Position numbers and translations under genes: made by a program
The notes under the pieces: model-generated
Database searches by the model: none
Told to the model about the DNA's origin: nothing
The model's input: only the letters and a program-made list of their open reading frames with translations
Shown: positions 13,822 to 22,184 of the stretch, piece after piece
Layout: every line of letters starts with the position of its first letter
Position numbering within the stretch: position 1 is the first letter of the stretch
DNA from: Prevotella sp.
Lineage (GTDB): Bacteria > Bacteroidota > Bacteroidia > Bacteroidales > Bacteroidaceae
Assembly (NCBI GenBank): GCA_015060485.1
Contig: SUYI01000037.1
Coordinates: forward strand, 1 to 37,037
Direction of reading: 5' to 3'
DNA: 37,037 nt

Positions 13822-14031
13822 ATGGGACGAATTATAGTAAATCTGGACGTAGAACTGGCCAAGCGCAAAATGTCGCTCAGCGAGTTAGCAGAGAAAGTGG
13901 GCCTGACGATGGCCAACCTCTCCATCCTGAAAACGGGCAAGGCCAAAGCCGTGCGCTTTACCACCCTCGAAACCATTTGCCGCGTGCTGGGCTGTCAGCC
14001 AGGCGATATATTAGAATATAGAGACGAATAA
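13822..14031 (+). CDS. small XRE/YozG-type helix-turn-helix regulator
   Basis: The 69-residue single-domain Cro/CI-like DNA-binding protein has its helix-turn-helix at about residues 18-40 (LSELAEKVGLTMANLSILKT) and ends GCQPGDILEYRDE, typical of this small DUF2975 partner. It is the natural candidate for binding the paired TATCG-N5-CGATA dyads at the operon promoter. Confidence 0.9.
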   Translation: MGRIIVNLDVELAKRKMSLSELAEKVGLTMANLSILKTGKAKAVRFTTLETICRVLGCQPGDILEYRDE

Positions 14032-14051
14032 CCACATAAATCAAAGCAAAT

Positions 14052-14537
14052 ATGAAAAAGATTAAAATATACAGATACAAGTGGCAACCAATTGTTGGTA
14101 TTATCACGTGTTTCGCTATTATGGCTAGCTACGCGTTCCGCATGTATCACGCTGGAAGTAGATTTAATAATGGAATAATGACTACAATGATAATCGCACC
14201 ATATATAGCCTTCTGTATTGTTGCGTTCTTCATTAGGAAACCCAAGCTGATTATCACAGATTATTCTGTGATGGTAAACACGTATGTGCCTTGGGAAGTC
14301 TTTTTCGAAGAGGTTGACTCGTTCTATCCCACCAGTTACAAAGGACAGGAAGTAATAGGCATTCGTTACAAGAAAGATGTCGAGACTGGCCTGACAATAG
14401 AAGAAGTGGAAGAAGGACTGAGTGCGCGCAAACAAACGCTCCTAAACCCTGGTGAACCATACGACATTTACGTCACTGGCCTCTCAAAAAAGCCTCAAGA
14501 AATCCTCGACCTGTTGAACGAACGAATAAAGAAATAG
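14052..14537 (+). CDS. two-helix membrane protein with a PH-like C-terminal domain
   Basis: The 161-residue protein has two membrane segments (about 13-30 and 41-60) followed by a soluble domain (about 65-161). The sequence IRKPKLIITDYSVMVNTYVP, then WEVFFEEVDSFYP, and a final helix (KKPQEILDLLNERIKK) is the layout of bacterial PH-like (STM3941-type) proteins: strand, turn, W-x-eI, and C-terminal amphipathic helix. The function is unknown. It starts 20 nt after the XRE gene, so it probably belongs to the same operon. Confidence 0.65.
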   Translation: MKKIKIYRYKWQPIVGIITCFAIMASYAFRMYHAGSRFNNGIMTTMIIAPYIAFCIVAFFIRKPKLIITDYSVMVNTYVPWEVFFEEVDSFYPTSYKGQEVIGIRYKKDVETGLTIEEVEEGLSARKQTLLNPGEPYDIYVTGLSKKPQEILDLLNERIKK

Positions 14538-14544
14538 ACAGAAC

Positions 14545-14595
14545 ATGAAACTATTATCAACAATACTAACCATCCGCAGGATTGAGTTTATATAA
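14545..14595 (+). pseudogene. 16-codon signal-peptide-like start, remnant or leader
   Basis: ATG at 14545, 7 nt after the preceding stop, gives MKLLSTILTIRRIEFI and then TAA. The first ten residues look like the start of a signal peptide. It may be the stub of a deleted operon gene or chance. The following 76 bp to the sigma factor gene contain no clear TAnnTTTG box. Confidence 0.25.
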
Positions 14596-14671
14596 GAAAA
14601 TGCTTTGACGTTTTGATTCTTTAACACTAAAATCTGTAATCATTCTATATGGTGCTTGTCTATAAAGTAGA

Positions 14672-15247
14672 ATGAGCAAGATAGTCATAGACGATAATTC
14701 AGACAACGAAAGGCTTCGCATCGGGCGGATACTCAACGGAAAACGCGAAGAATTTGCCTGGTTCGTGAACAGGTATTCGCAACAAGTGATAGATTTCACG
14801 TCGCGGATGATGCCCGATGCCGAGGATGCCAAGGAAGTGGCGCAGAATGCCTTTGTCAAGGCCTTCCGCTCGCTGAGCACGTTCGGATTCCAGTCGTCAT
14901 TCTGCACGTGGGTCTGCCGCATTGCCTACCGCGAGTCGCTGAACCGTTTGAAACGCCAGCAACCTCACTATGTGGACATCGACAACCTGCCTGCCATTGA
15001 AGACGACGAAGAAGAACTGTCGACTGGTCGCGAAGAGCGAATCGCACTGATGGAAGAGGCCATCGACGACCTGCCGTCTGACGAGCAACTGCTGATACAT
15101 CTCTATTACTACGAAGACCGACCATTGCGAGACATCGCTTACATCATGGATGCGGAACCAAATGCATTAGCAACCAGACTCCACAGAATTCGGAAGAAGC
15201 TATTACGGATGATTAAACAGAAAGAAAATGAACAAATTGACAGATAA
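14672..15247 (+). CDS. ECF-type RNA polymerase sigma factor
   Basis: The 191-residue protein has sigma region 2 (about residues 28-95; RYSQQVIDFTSRMMPDAEDA and FCTWVCRIAYRESLNRLKR) and region 4 (about 130-185; DLPSDEQLLIHLYYYEDRPL, then IAYIMDAEPNALATRLHRIRKKL). It lacks regions 1 and 3, as ECF factors do. The next gene starts inside its last codons (20-bp overlap) and encodes a membrane-anchored protein that is probably its anti-sigma factor. Its targets are unknown; the large secreted protein in the same operon is one likely member of the regulon. Confidence 0.92.
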   Translation: MSKIVIDDNSDNERLRIGRILNGKREEFAWFVNRYSQQVIDFTSRMMPDAEDAKEVAQNAFVKAFRSLSTFGFQSSFCTWVCRIAYRESLNRLKRQQPHYVDIDNLPAIEDDEEELSTGREERIALMEEAIDDLPSDEQLLIHLYYYEDRPLRDIAYIMDAEPNALATRLHRIRKKLLRMIKQKENEQIDR

Positions 15248-15911
15248 CGATATTCGTGACGCCCTGAAGCAAAGGGAAACACATCGGACGAAGCTCGAAG
15301 TGCCAGCAGATTTCTGTGCAGAAATCATGCAAGAGATTGCCCCCAAGGCTGTACGCAGAGCACGATATGTCTACATCGCAGCCCTTGCCGCAGCAGCCTG
15401 CATAGCCTTTGCCGTGCTGATGGTTTGGCCAAAGGAAGACGAGAAAAAGTCCGACGGGAGCGAACTCGCAGTACGACAGGAGCGAACTTACAGTACGTCG
15501 GGTGCGTACTCTCAGTCCGACACCGTAGGACTATCATCCAGCACTGAGGAGGATATTGAGAATATGGATACTGAAAGTCGGGTGCTGCCGGTTAAAGCGG
15601 CAGTACGTCAAGCCAAAAGAACAGACATAAAATTAGTAGTACAGCATACTGCGAGTCCTGTCCGGGAGGGCAGCACGCAGCGTACCGCCTCGACAGCCGA
15701 CAGCCTCGACTATTACATCAATAAGATAGAACGCGAACTGGCTCAGGTGGACGACAGCCTCTATATTGAGCGCATTCATCGGGTGATGCACGCCGACGAG
15801 CGACTGCAGCGCATCGTCAACAGCTACATCCTGAATGAATTGCAACGTGACGGCAAGTCCAGCGAGGCATATATTATTAATAATGTAAAAACTGACGAAT
15901 ATGAAGAATAG
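15228..15911 (+). CDS. membrane-anchored putative anti-sigma factor
   Basis: The 227-residue protein has a cytoplasmic N terminus (1-47, with ADFCAEIMQEI), one membrane helix (about 48-67) and a long periplasmic part. The part after the helix is Ser/Thr/Glu-rich and apparently disordered, partly encoded by three 22-bp tandem repeats (15459-15524); a helical C-terminal segment follows (about 155-225, SLDYYINKIERELAQVDDSL). There is no zinc HxxxCxxC anti-sigma motif. The role is inferred from topology and from the 20-bp overlap with the sigma gene. Its own stop overlaps the start of the next gene by 11 bp, so the three genes are translationally coupled. Confidence 0.65.
   Translation: MNKLTDNDIRDALKQRETHRTKLEVPADFCAEIMQEIAPKAVRRARYVYIAALAAAACIAFAVLMVWPKEDEKKSDGSELAVRQERTYSTSGAYSQSDTVGLSSSTEEDIENMDTESRVLPVKAAVRQAKRTDIKLVVQHTASPVREGSTQRTASTADSLDYYINKIERELAQVDDSLYIERIHRVMHADERLQRIVNSYILNELQRDGKSSEAYIINNVKTDEYEE
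15459..15524. repeat. three 22-bp tandem repeats inside the anti-sigma gene
   Basis: Copies begin at 15459 (AGCGAACTCGCAGTACGACA..), 15481 and 15503. Copies 1 and 2 share 18 of 22 bases; the third is more diverged (16 of 22 to copy 1). Because 22 is not a multiple of 3, each copy is read in a different frame; three copies (66 bp) restore the frame. Confidence 0.7.
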
Positions 15912-17877
15912 AAACATGGTAATGACAGTATGCCTGATATGGGCAATGTCGATAAGTGCCCAGGTGAGCGACGCAACCCGTCGCGTCCACGAAGCGTTGC
16001 AGGCTTTCGTAGCATCCGGCGAGTATAACGTCAGCCAGGGACGTGTCGTCACCAGCGACGCCGTTTCCGGCGGCAAGGCTACGGCCTACGAATTCAGCCA
16101 GGTGTTTGCTGTCGAGGGCACCACCGATGCCAGCATGCTGTTTCCACACTTGAAGGAACTGGAGCAGGCGTTGCGCAGCGAGGCCCTGCATGCCAAAGAA
16201 GTCATGATTCACGACGCCCGGGAGGGGGCGCCGCTGGCCGCCGGCGTACGCTGGCTCCTGGCCAGTCCGACTGGCGCGGTCAGTGGGAAATATGTATTCG
16301 GAAGCAAGCAGAACATCCGTCTGCTGTCGTTCGACGAGCCGGACGGTCTGCGCTATGCCGTGCTGTTGGTGTGGGAACAGCAGATTAAGCCAGACCAACA
16401 GATTGGAAACGTCTGGATGATGAACGGCACCGTCTACGAGATTTCGGCAAAGAAGCATGACGACATGCCGTTCATCCTGCCTTATAACGCACAACAAACA
16501 GCAGAACTGACCATCGGGCCGGCCATAGACCCCACTGCCCCCCAGACCTACGACGAACTGCTGGCCAAGGTCCGCCAGACCTGCCAGATTTATGACCGCG
16601 AGACGTCGGGCGGCAAGACGGCAGCCGTCGTCGTACTCCATAAGATGTGCGACGGCTATTCCCAGACGCTGACCCGCGAGCAGTACGACACGCTCATCGG
16701 CATCCTCAGCCCCTACGCCGAGACGGCTGTCGGCCAGAAGCACAAGGAAATGTTCGGCTACACCTGCTACACGCTTTATAAGAAGAGCGCGCACTATCAG
16801 GCAGAGGGCGGTGAAGTGAAGCGCCGTCCGGCCATGATTACCTCCTCCACCATCTCCACGACGCAGCTGCGCAAGGTCGTATCATACAACGGACTGATTA
16901 CCAACGGTTCTGAAGACCTGCAACTGGTGGACTGCCAGATTAGCGGCATAGCCTCCGCCGATGCCGACAGCGTCACCGTCCGCCGCAGCGTGGCCTCATT
17001 CGAGGAGCTTGGACGCTTCCCTGTCCGCAACGGTCGCTTCTCATTCACCTGCCGATTGCCAAAGGACGAGGTGTGCGGCCTGACCACAGAAAACCGCCAT
17101 TTCACGTATTTCTGGGCAGACGGCAAGCCCATCAACGCCGACTTGGTAAAGAGCACCGTCAAGAGTCAGAAGGCCTCGCAGCAGCGTAACAACTTCCTGA
17201 ACGAGACGGAGGCAGAGCGGCTGCGCATACTGAAGATAAAGGACCGTGCAGAACTGGATGCCGCCATTGCCAAGCAGCGTGAGCGTTATCGTCAGGTCAT
17301 CTTCCAAGGCGACGATGATCTGCTGAGAGCCTACGCCCTCTACAAGGCATATACCGAGCTAACCTACGACGAACTGAAACCTTTCGTCAGCGACCAGTTC
17401 CGATATACCAACCACCTGCTGATGGCTCCCGTCAAGGAATACATGGCAGGGCTGGAGAAGCGCCGCCCAGGGAAGCATTATGAAGACATGCTCCTGGCAG
17501 ACACGCTGGGCAACGCTCACCAGCTGAAAGAGTACGTCGGACGCGGCTATGTCGTGCTACACTTCTGGGAAAGCTGGAACCGCGACGAGTTCGACATCCT
17601 GCCCCAGCTGCGCACGCTCTACGACCAGTATCACGCAAGAGGCCTGCAAATCGTCAGCCTGGCCATGGATGGCAACTATAAGAAACAGTGGACAGACCGA
17701 GTGAAAGAAGAGAACCTGCCCTGGCCACAGATGACCACGCAAGCGGCCAAGAATCTGTACGGCATCCTCTCATGGCCCGAAACCGTTGTCATCAGTCCTG
17801 ATGGCACCATCGTCGCCAGCCCCTCAACAGTACAAGAATTAGAGGCGGAACTGAAAAATATTTATAGTACAAACTGA
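15901..17877 (+). CDS. secreted multidomain protein with redox-dead TlpA-like thioredoxin fold
   Basis: The 658-residue protein has a signal peptide (MKNRNMVMTVCLIWAMSISAQ), an N-terminal region of about 290 residues that I do not recognise, and a beta-rich stretch of DUF4369 character (about 330-410; VTVRRSVASFEELGRFPVRN, GRFSF). It ends with a TlpA/ResA-like thioredoxin domain (about 525-658; VVLHFWESWN, LQIVSLAMD, SWPETVVISPDG). Where active proteins have WCxxC, this one has Trp-Asn560-Arg-Asp-Glu563, so both cysteines are gone and no disulfide chemistry is possible. The cis-Pro loop is present (WPET). It is the third gene of the sigma/anti-sigma operon. A sensing or binding role for the periplasm or outer membrane is inferred. 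Confidence 0.75.
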   Translation: MKNRNMVMTVCLIWAMSISAQVSDATRRVHEALQAFVASGEYNVSQGRVVTSDAVSGGKATAYEFSQVFAVEGTTDASMLFPHLKELEQALRSEALHAKEVMIHDAREGAPLAAGVRWLLASPTGAVSGKYVFGSKQNIRLLSFDEPDGLRYAVLLVWEQQIKPDQQIGNVWMMNGTVYEISAKKHDDMPFILPYNAQQTAELTIGPAIDPTAPQTYDELLAKVRQTCQIYDRETSGGKTAAVVVLHKMCDGYSQTLTREQYDTLIGILSPYAETAVGQKHKEMFGYTCYTLYKKSAHYQAEGGEVKRRPAMITSSTISTTQLRKVVSYNGLITNGSEDLQLVDCQISGIASADADSVTVRRSVASFEELGRFPVRNGRFSFTCRLPKDEVCGLTTENRHFTYFWADGKPINADLVKSTVKSQKASQQRNNFLNETEAERLRILKIKDRAELDAAIAKQRERYRQVIFQGDDDLLRAYALYKAYTELTYDELKPFVSDQFRYTNHLLMAPVKEYMAGLEKRRPGKHYEDMLLADTLGNAHQLKEYVGRGYVVLHFWESWNRDEFDILPQLRTLYDQYHARGLQIVSLAMDGNYKKQWTDRVKEENLPWPQMTTQAAKNLYGILSWPETVVISPDGTIVASPSTVQELEAELKNIYSTN

Positions 17878-17940
17878 TTAAGAATTGCGGGGATGGCTCT
17901 GAATGCCCCATTTTATAGTAGTTTTGTCTATTTTAAAAGA

Positions 17941-17974
17941 AAAGCAGCCCCGTCGGGAATGACGAGGCTGCTTT
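17941..17974. terminator. bidirectional terminator
   Basis: AAAGCAGCCCCGTC (17941-17954) pairs with GACGAGGCTGCTTT (17961-17974) with one mismatch and a 6-nt loop. T/A-rich sequence lies on both sides. It separates the convergent ends of the sigma operon and the outer-membrane protein gene. A smaller GGGG...CCCC hairpin followed by TTTTATAG lies at about 17889-17916. Confidence 0.75.
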
Positions 17975-18017
17975 GTTATCTATAAAACGACTATCTGTCG
18001 ATTGAAGAATCTTCTGA

Positions 18018-18584
18018 TTAGAAGTTGAAATAGAGACCGAAGTTCAGAGCTGCCAGCGAGTTCAGGCTGAAGTCAATCTCGTTAAGAGCCTTGGCACCAT
18101 CGAAATCAGCCTTAGCAGTAGACCAGCCAATCTGACCGAGCTTAGCAACGAAGCTAACCTTCTCGTTCAGGTTGATGGCAACACCAGGCTGAATACCAAT
18201 ACCGAATGCGTTCACCTTAACATCGCTGTTGCCAGTATTTGCATAGCTAACAATACCGTCGGCGAAGAAATTTACCTTGTCGAGCTTGGCAAAAGTGTAA
18301 CGAACGTAAGGGTTGACAGCAAAAGTGTTCACCCTCTTGTCCAGCTTGCCAGCGAAAGAACCGTCATTTGCATAAGCGATGTTGTTGGTAGAATAACCAA
18401 CGGCAATACCGATTGCCCAGCTGTCGTTGAGGTTGTAACCCAGCTCAGGGGCGATAGTGAATGTAGTAGCAGAAGTACCATCACTGCTCAGTGACTTTAA
18501 ACCAACAGTACCACCAACATAAACCTGTGCATTAGCTGTCATAGTCATCATTGCAACAAGTGCAATAGCAAAAATCTTTTTCAT
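18018..18584 (-). CDS. outer-membrane beta-barrel protein (OmpX/OMP_b-brl type)
   Basis: The 188-residue precursor has a signal peptide (MKKIFAIALVAMMTMTANAQ) and alternating beta strands throughout: VYVGGTVGLKSL, APELGYNLNDSWAIGIAVGY, NPYVRYTFAKLDKVNFFADG. It ends in aromatic Phe-Asn-Phe, the usual BAM signal of 8-stranded barrels. Codon use is even and biased, and there is a dedicated promoter and terminator, consistent with high expression. Function beyond being a small porin-like barrel cannot be read from the sequence. Confidence 0.85.
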   Translation of the reverse strand: MKKIFAIALVAMMTMTANAQVYVGGTVGLKSLSSDGTSATTFTIAPELGYNLNDSWAIGIAVGYSTNNIAYANDGSFAGKLDKRVNTFAVNPYVRYTFAKLDKVNFFADGIVSYANTGNSDVKVNAFGIGIQPGVAINLNEKVSFVAKLGQIGWSTAKADFDGAKALNEIDFSLNSLAALNFGLYFNF

Positions 18585-18612
18585 TTTCTTTTTACCTTTT
18601 TTATTATACTTT

Positions 18613-18692
18613 GGTGCCGTTTTAGCGACACCGTTATCTTGAAATCGGGTGCAAAGGTAAGGGCTTTTTTAACATTGTGTGCGCAAACAATG
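18613..18692 (-). promoter_or_regulatory. promoter and leader of the outer-membrane protein gene
   Basis: On the minus strand TACCTTTG (18652-18659) is the -7 box; the nearest TTTG upstream (18684-18687) is 24 nt away, longer than usual. An inverted repeat, CATTGT (18673-18678) and ACAATG (18687-18692), covers the upstream region. The transcribed leader of about 65 nt contains a 7-bp stem-loop (18613-18632; GGTGTCG/CGGCACC on the RNA strand). The remainder of the gap to 18812 is AT-rich without other features. Confidence 0.45.
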
Positions 18693-18812
18693 GTATTTTT
18701 CCAACTTTTTGCGGATTCCTTGACATAAATCAGTAATTTGTCGTTTTTTGGTGTAACGTTGTCATTAAAATGACGAAGTTATCTCATCTCGGCAAAAAAA
18801 AGAATGATTTCT

Positions 18813-18843
18813 TTTGTTTTGCTCTCATTTTTTCGTAACTTTG
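18813..18843 (+). promoter_or_regulatory. promoter of the rhamnogalacturonan operon
   Basis: TTTG (18813-18816), 19 nt, TAACTTTG (18836-18843) is the closest match in the window to the full Bacteroidetes promoter. The ATG of the first gene is at 18874. Confidence 0.7.
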
Positions 18844-18873
18844 TAGCCAAACTACTAAAACATTTCGACGCGT

Positions 18874-19815
18874 ATGGAAAAATATGTTGCTGACGAGAGC
18901 CGTTACGACGGTATGGAGTATAACCGCTGCGGACGCTCAGGCGTCCTGTTGCCCAAGGTAAGTCTGGGCATGTGGCATAACTTCGGAGGTGTGGACGACT
19001 ACCGGCGTTCACTGAAAATACTATGCTATGCCTTCGACAAGGGCATTACCCACCTGGACCTGGCAAACAACTACGGTCCGCCATACGGCTCGGCCGAGGA
19101 AACGCTGGGCCGCGTGATGGACGAAGCCCTCAGGCCCTACCGCGACGAACTGTTCATCTCGTCGAAGGCCGGCTACGACATGTGGGCAGGTCCTTACGGC
19201 GACTGGGGATCGCGGAAATACCTGATGGCATCGCTGGACCAAAGTCTTAAGCGCATGCGACTGGACTACGTAGACCTGTTCTATTCGCACCGCTACGATC
19301 CCAACACACCTTTAGAAGAGACCTTGCAGGCGCTGGTGGACATCGTTCGTGCGGGCAAGGCACTGTATGTAGGTATCTCACGCTGGCCATTGGAAGCTAC
19401 GCGCTTTGCCATCGACTTTCTGAAGCAGCGCGACGTGCCCCTGCTGATTTATCAGGGTCGTCTGAACATGCTGGACCGCTCGCCCATCGACGAGGGCATT
19501 CTGGAACTCTGCCATCAGGAAGGGGTAGGATTCATTTCCTTCTCACCGTTGGCTCAGGGTTTGCTGACGGACCGCTACCTGAACGGCATCCCCGAGGGGT
19601 CGCGCATGACGCGTGAGCACTTCCTGAGACACGAGATGCTGACTCCCGAACTGCTGGCACAGCTGCAACAATGGAATGCCGAGGCTCAGGCCCAAGGCAG
19701 AACGCTGGCCGAACAAGCCTTACGCTGGATTCTGGAACAAGGCGGCGTTACGTCCGTACTCATCGGAGCCAGCAGCACAGAACAATTAGATAAAAATTTG
19801 AAAAGCATTAAGTAA
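18874..19815 (+). CDS. aldo/keto reductase, L-glyceraldehyde 3-phosphate reductase (YghZ/AKR14) type
   Basis: The 313-residue NADPH-dependent (alpha/beta)8 reductase has its catalytic tetrad as Asp62 and Tyr67 (LDLANNYG), Lys98 (ISSKAGY) and His139 (FYSHRYD). The sequence GPPYGSAEETLGRV and the GYDMWAGPYGDWGS loop match the YghZ/Gpr group, which reduces small 2-hydroxy-aldehydes such as L-glyceraldehyde 3-phosphate. It is cytoplasmic, with no signal peptide. It leads an operon of three secreted pectin-active hydrolases, and its stop overlaps the next ATG (TAATG). Reduction of an aldehyde from rhamnose breakdown (lactaldehyde) is a reasonable guess. Confidence 0.88.
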   Translation: MEKYVADESRYDGMEYNRCGRSGVLLPKVSLGMWHNFGGVDDYRRSLKILCYAFDKGITHLDLANNYGPPYGSAEETLGRVMDEALRPYRDELFISSKAGYDMWAGPYGDWGSRKYLMASLDQSLKRMRLDYVDLFYSHRYDPNTPLEETLQALVDIVRAGKALYVGISRWPLEATRFAIDFLKQRDVPLLIYQGRLNMLDRSPIDEGILELCHQEGVGFISFSPLAQGLLTDRYLNGIPEGSRMTREHFLRHEMLTPELLAQLQQWNAEAQAQGRTLAEQALRWILEQGGVTSVLIGASSTEQLDKNLKSIK

Positions 19816-22184
19816 TGAGATACCGATTCTTTCCAATCCTTTTGGGGCTATTAAGCCCTTTGGCAATATCTGCGCAATGTCGAACAACTACCAGTCTGAA
19901 CGAAGGCTGGGAGTTTTCGCGCGACTCGCTATTCAGCAGCGTACAGGTGATTAACGTGCCTCATGATTTCCAAATAGAGCAGCCCTGGATTCCACCCTCA
20001 GCAGACGAGAAAGCCGACAACACTGACGTGGCCGCCAACATCAAGAGCCGCCTGTCGGCCCGTGGCTTCAAGGAGATGGGCAAGGGCTGGTATAGGAAGA
20101 CGCTGACCATCAGTCAGGACCAGTTGAAGGACAGACGGACGTTGCTGGACTTCGAGGGCATCATGCTGGTTGGCGACGTGTGGCTGAACGGCCGGCACAT
20201 CGGAGGAACAGACTACGGATACGTAGGTTTCGAGCTGGACGTCACACGGCTGTTGCGTGCCGGAGACAACGAGTTGGTGGTGTGTGCCTCGACGATGACG
20301 GAGCGCAACTCGCGCTGGTATACCGGTGGCGGACTGTTCCGTAACGTCAACCTGGTCAGTACTCCTGCCGACCTGTATTTCGGACGCCATCCACTGTACA
20401 TCACCACCCGCGACAACCGTTACGTCACCTTGACTGCAGAATACACCAACCGCACAAAGGCCAAGGAGGTGAAAATGGCGGTTAAGATCTACGACCCCGA
20501 CGGACTGCTGGTGGCAGAGACCACCGCCAGCAAAGGTCGCAATCCGCAGACGCGTACGCTGGAGATGACGACGCAGGAAATGGAAATCAAGAACGCCCAG
20601 CTGTGGGATACGGAATCGCCCAAACTTTATAAGGCTGTGGCCCAACTGCTTTACGAAGACGGCAGCGTGGCCGACGAATACGACGAGGAGTTTGGCATCC
20701 GCACCATCGAGATTGGTCCGAAGTTCGGACTGAAGGTAAACGGCAAGAAGGTGTTGCTGAAGGGCTATGCAAACCACCACACCTTAGGTGCATTAGGTGC
20801 CGCAGCGTACCCCAGAGCCATCGAGAAGCGACTGCAGTTGATGAAGCAGTTTGGCATGAACCACGTGCGCACCAGCCACAACCCCTACAGCCGTGACTTT
20901 ATCAAGCTGTGCGACAAGATGGGCATCTTGGTCGTCGACGAGTTGTACGACAAATGGACTGTGCAACACACGGGCGGGCGCGTACCTTTCATGAACCATT
21001 GGGCACAGGATGTGACAGAATGGGTAAAGCGCGACCGTAACTCACCATCGGTGGTGCTGTGGAGCCTGGGCAACGAACTGCAGCAAGACCCCAACCAGCC
21101 GTTCAACGACTTCGGCGTGACATGTTACAAGATGATGAAACCCGTGCTGCAACGCTACGACTCGACCCGACTGGTCACCGTGGCCATGCACCCGCGATAC
21201 CGCAACTGGGAAACCGACTCTCTGCCCTGCAATCTCGCCATGTTAACTGACATACAAGCTTACAACTACAGGTATATGTATTTCCCCGGCGACGGCAGAC
21301 GGTTCCCTTGGATGACGTTCTACCAAAGCGAAGCATCGACAGCCGCCATGGGTCCCAACTACTTTGAAATGGACTTGAACAAGGTCATCGGACTGGCCTA
21401 CTGGGGTGCCATCGACTATTTGGGCGAGTCGCAGGGCTGGCCCGCCAAGGGCTGGGCACAGGGCGTATTCTACATCGACGTGCAGCCCAAGCCCAAGGCT
21501 TATTTCATGAAGTCGTTCTTTACAGATGAGCCGCTGGTCAGACTCTCGGTCATGGAAGACAAAAACGCCGGTACGGAATGGAACGGCATCATCACGGGCA
21601 TGGATCGCCAGTCAGAACTGTGGAACCGTCCTGAGGGGTCGAAGGCCAATCTGGTCATCTACACCAACTGCGACGAGGTGGAACTGACGCTGAACGGCAA
21701 GAGTCTGGGGCGCCGCCAGAACCCCACCGATGCCAAGAACCGTAACAGAATCAACTGGAACGATGTGGACTACAAGAAAGGCCGTCTGGAAGCCATCGCC
21801 TACCGCCAAGGTAAGGCTGTGGCCCGTCACGCCCTGGAGACAACCGGAAAACCCGTCAGAATCATAGCCGAACCCGACAATAGTAACTGGAAGGCTGACG
21901 GTATGGACTTACAACACGTGCGACTGACCGCCGTCGACGCCAAGGGCCGCAAAGTGCTAACCTATCAGGACGAGTTGACCTTCGAGGTAGAAGGCGACGC
22001 CACCATCGTGGCTGTGACCAATGGTGACATCAACAGCGACGAGTTGAACGCGACGAATCACCGCCGTTTGTGGCAAGGACAGGCCATGGTTATTCTGCGC
22101 GCAGGCAAGACACCCTCGAAGATGACGCTGAAAACCAACTCCACTACATTTAAGCCAATTATTACAAAACTCGAAACGAAATAA
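19815..22184 (+). CDS. GH2 family beta-galactosidase-like exoglycosidase
   Basis: The 789-residue secreted enzyme (signal MRYRFFPILLGLLSPLAISAQ) has the GH2 order: jelly-roll sugar-binding domain (about 25-185), Ig-like domain (about 190-295), and TIM barrel (about 300-585) with the acid/base Glu421 in WSLGNEL and nucleophile Glu506 in YQSEAS. Ig-like C-terminal domains follow, including a DUF4982-like segment. GH2 covers beta-galactosidase, beta-glucuronidase and others; the neighbouring GH105 and GH106 favour removal of galactose or another side-chain sugar from rhamnogalacturonan. It is translationally coupled at both ends (TAATG overlaps). Confidence 0.9.
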   Translation: MRYRFFPILLGLLSPLAISAQCRTTTSLNEGWEFSRDSLFSSVQVINVPHDFQIEQPWIPPSADEKADNTDVAANIKSRLSARGFKEMGKGWYRKTLTISQDQLKDRRTLLDFEGIMLVGDVWLNGRHIGGTDYGYVGFELDVTRLLRAGDNELVVCASTMTERNSRWYTGGGLFRNVNLVSTPADLYFGRHPLYITTRDNRYVTLTAEYTNRTKAKEVKMAVKIYDPDGLLVAETTASKGRNPQTRTLEMTTQEMEIKNAQLWDTESPKLYKAVAQLLYEDGSVADEYDEEFGIRTIEIGPKFGLKVNGKKVLLKGYANHHTLGALGAAAYPRAIEKRLQLMKQFGMNHVRTSHNPYSRDFIKLCDKMGILVVDELYDKWTVQHTGGRVPFMNHWAQDVTEWVKRDRNSPSVVLWSLGNELQQDPNQPFNDFGVTCYKMMKPVLQRYDSTRLVTVAMHPRYRNWETDSLPCNLAMLTDIQAYNYRYMYFPGDGRRFPWMTFYQSEASTAAMGPNYFEMDLNKVIGLAYWGAIDYLGESQGWPAKGWAQGVFYIDVQPKPKAYFMKSFFTDEPLVRLSVMEDKNAGTEWNGIITGMDRQSELWNRPEGSKANLVIYTNCDEVELTLNGKSLGRRQNPTDAKNRNRINWNDVDYKKGRLEAIAYRQGKAVARHALETTGKPVRIIAEPDNSNWKADGMDLQHVRLTAVDAKGRKVLTYQDELTFEVEGDATIVAVTNGDINSDELNATNHRRLWQGQAMVILRAGKTPSKMTLKTNSTTFKPIITKLETK

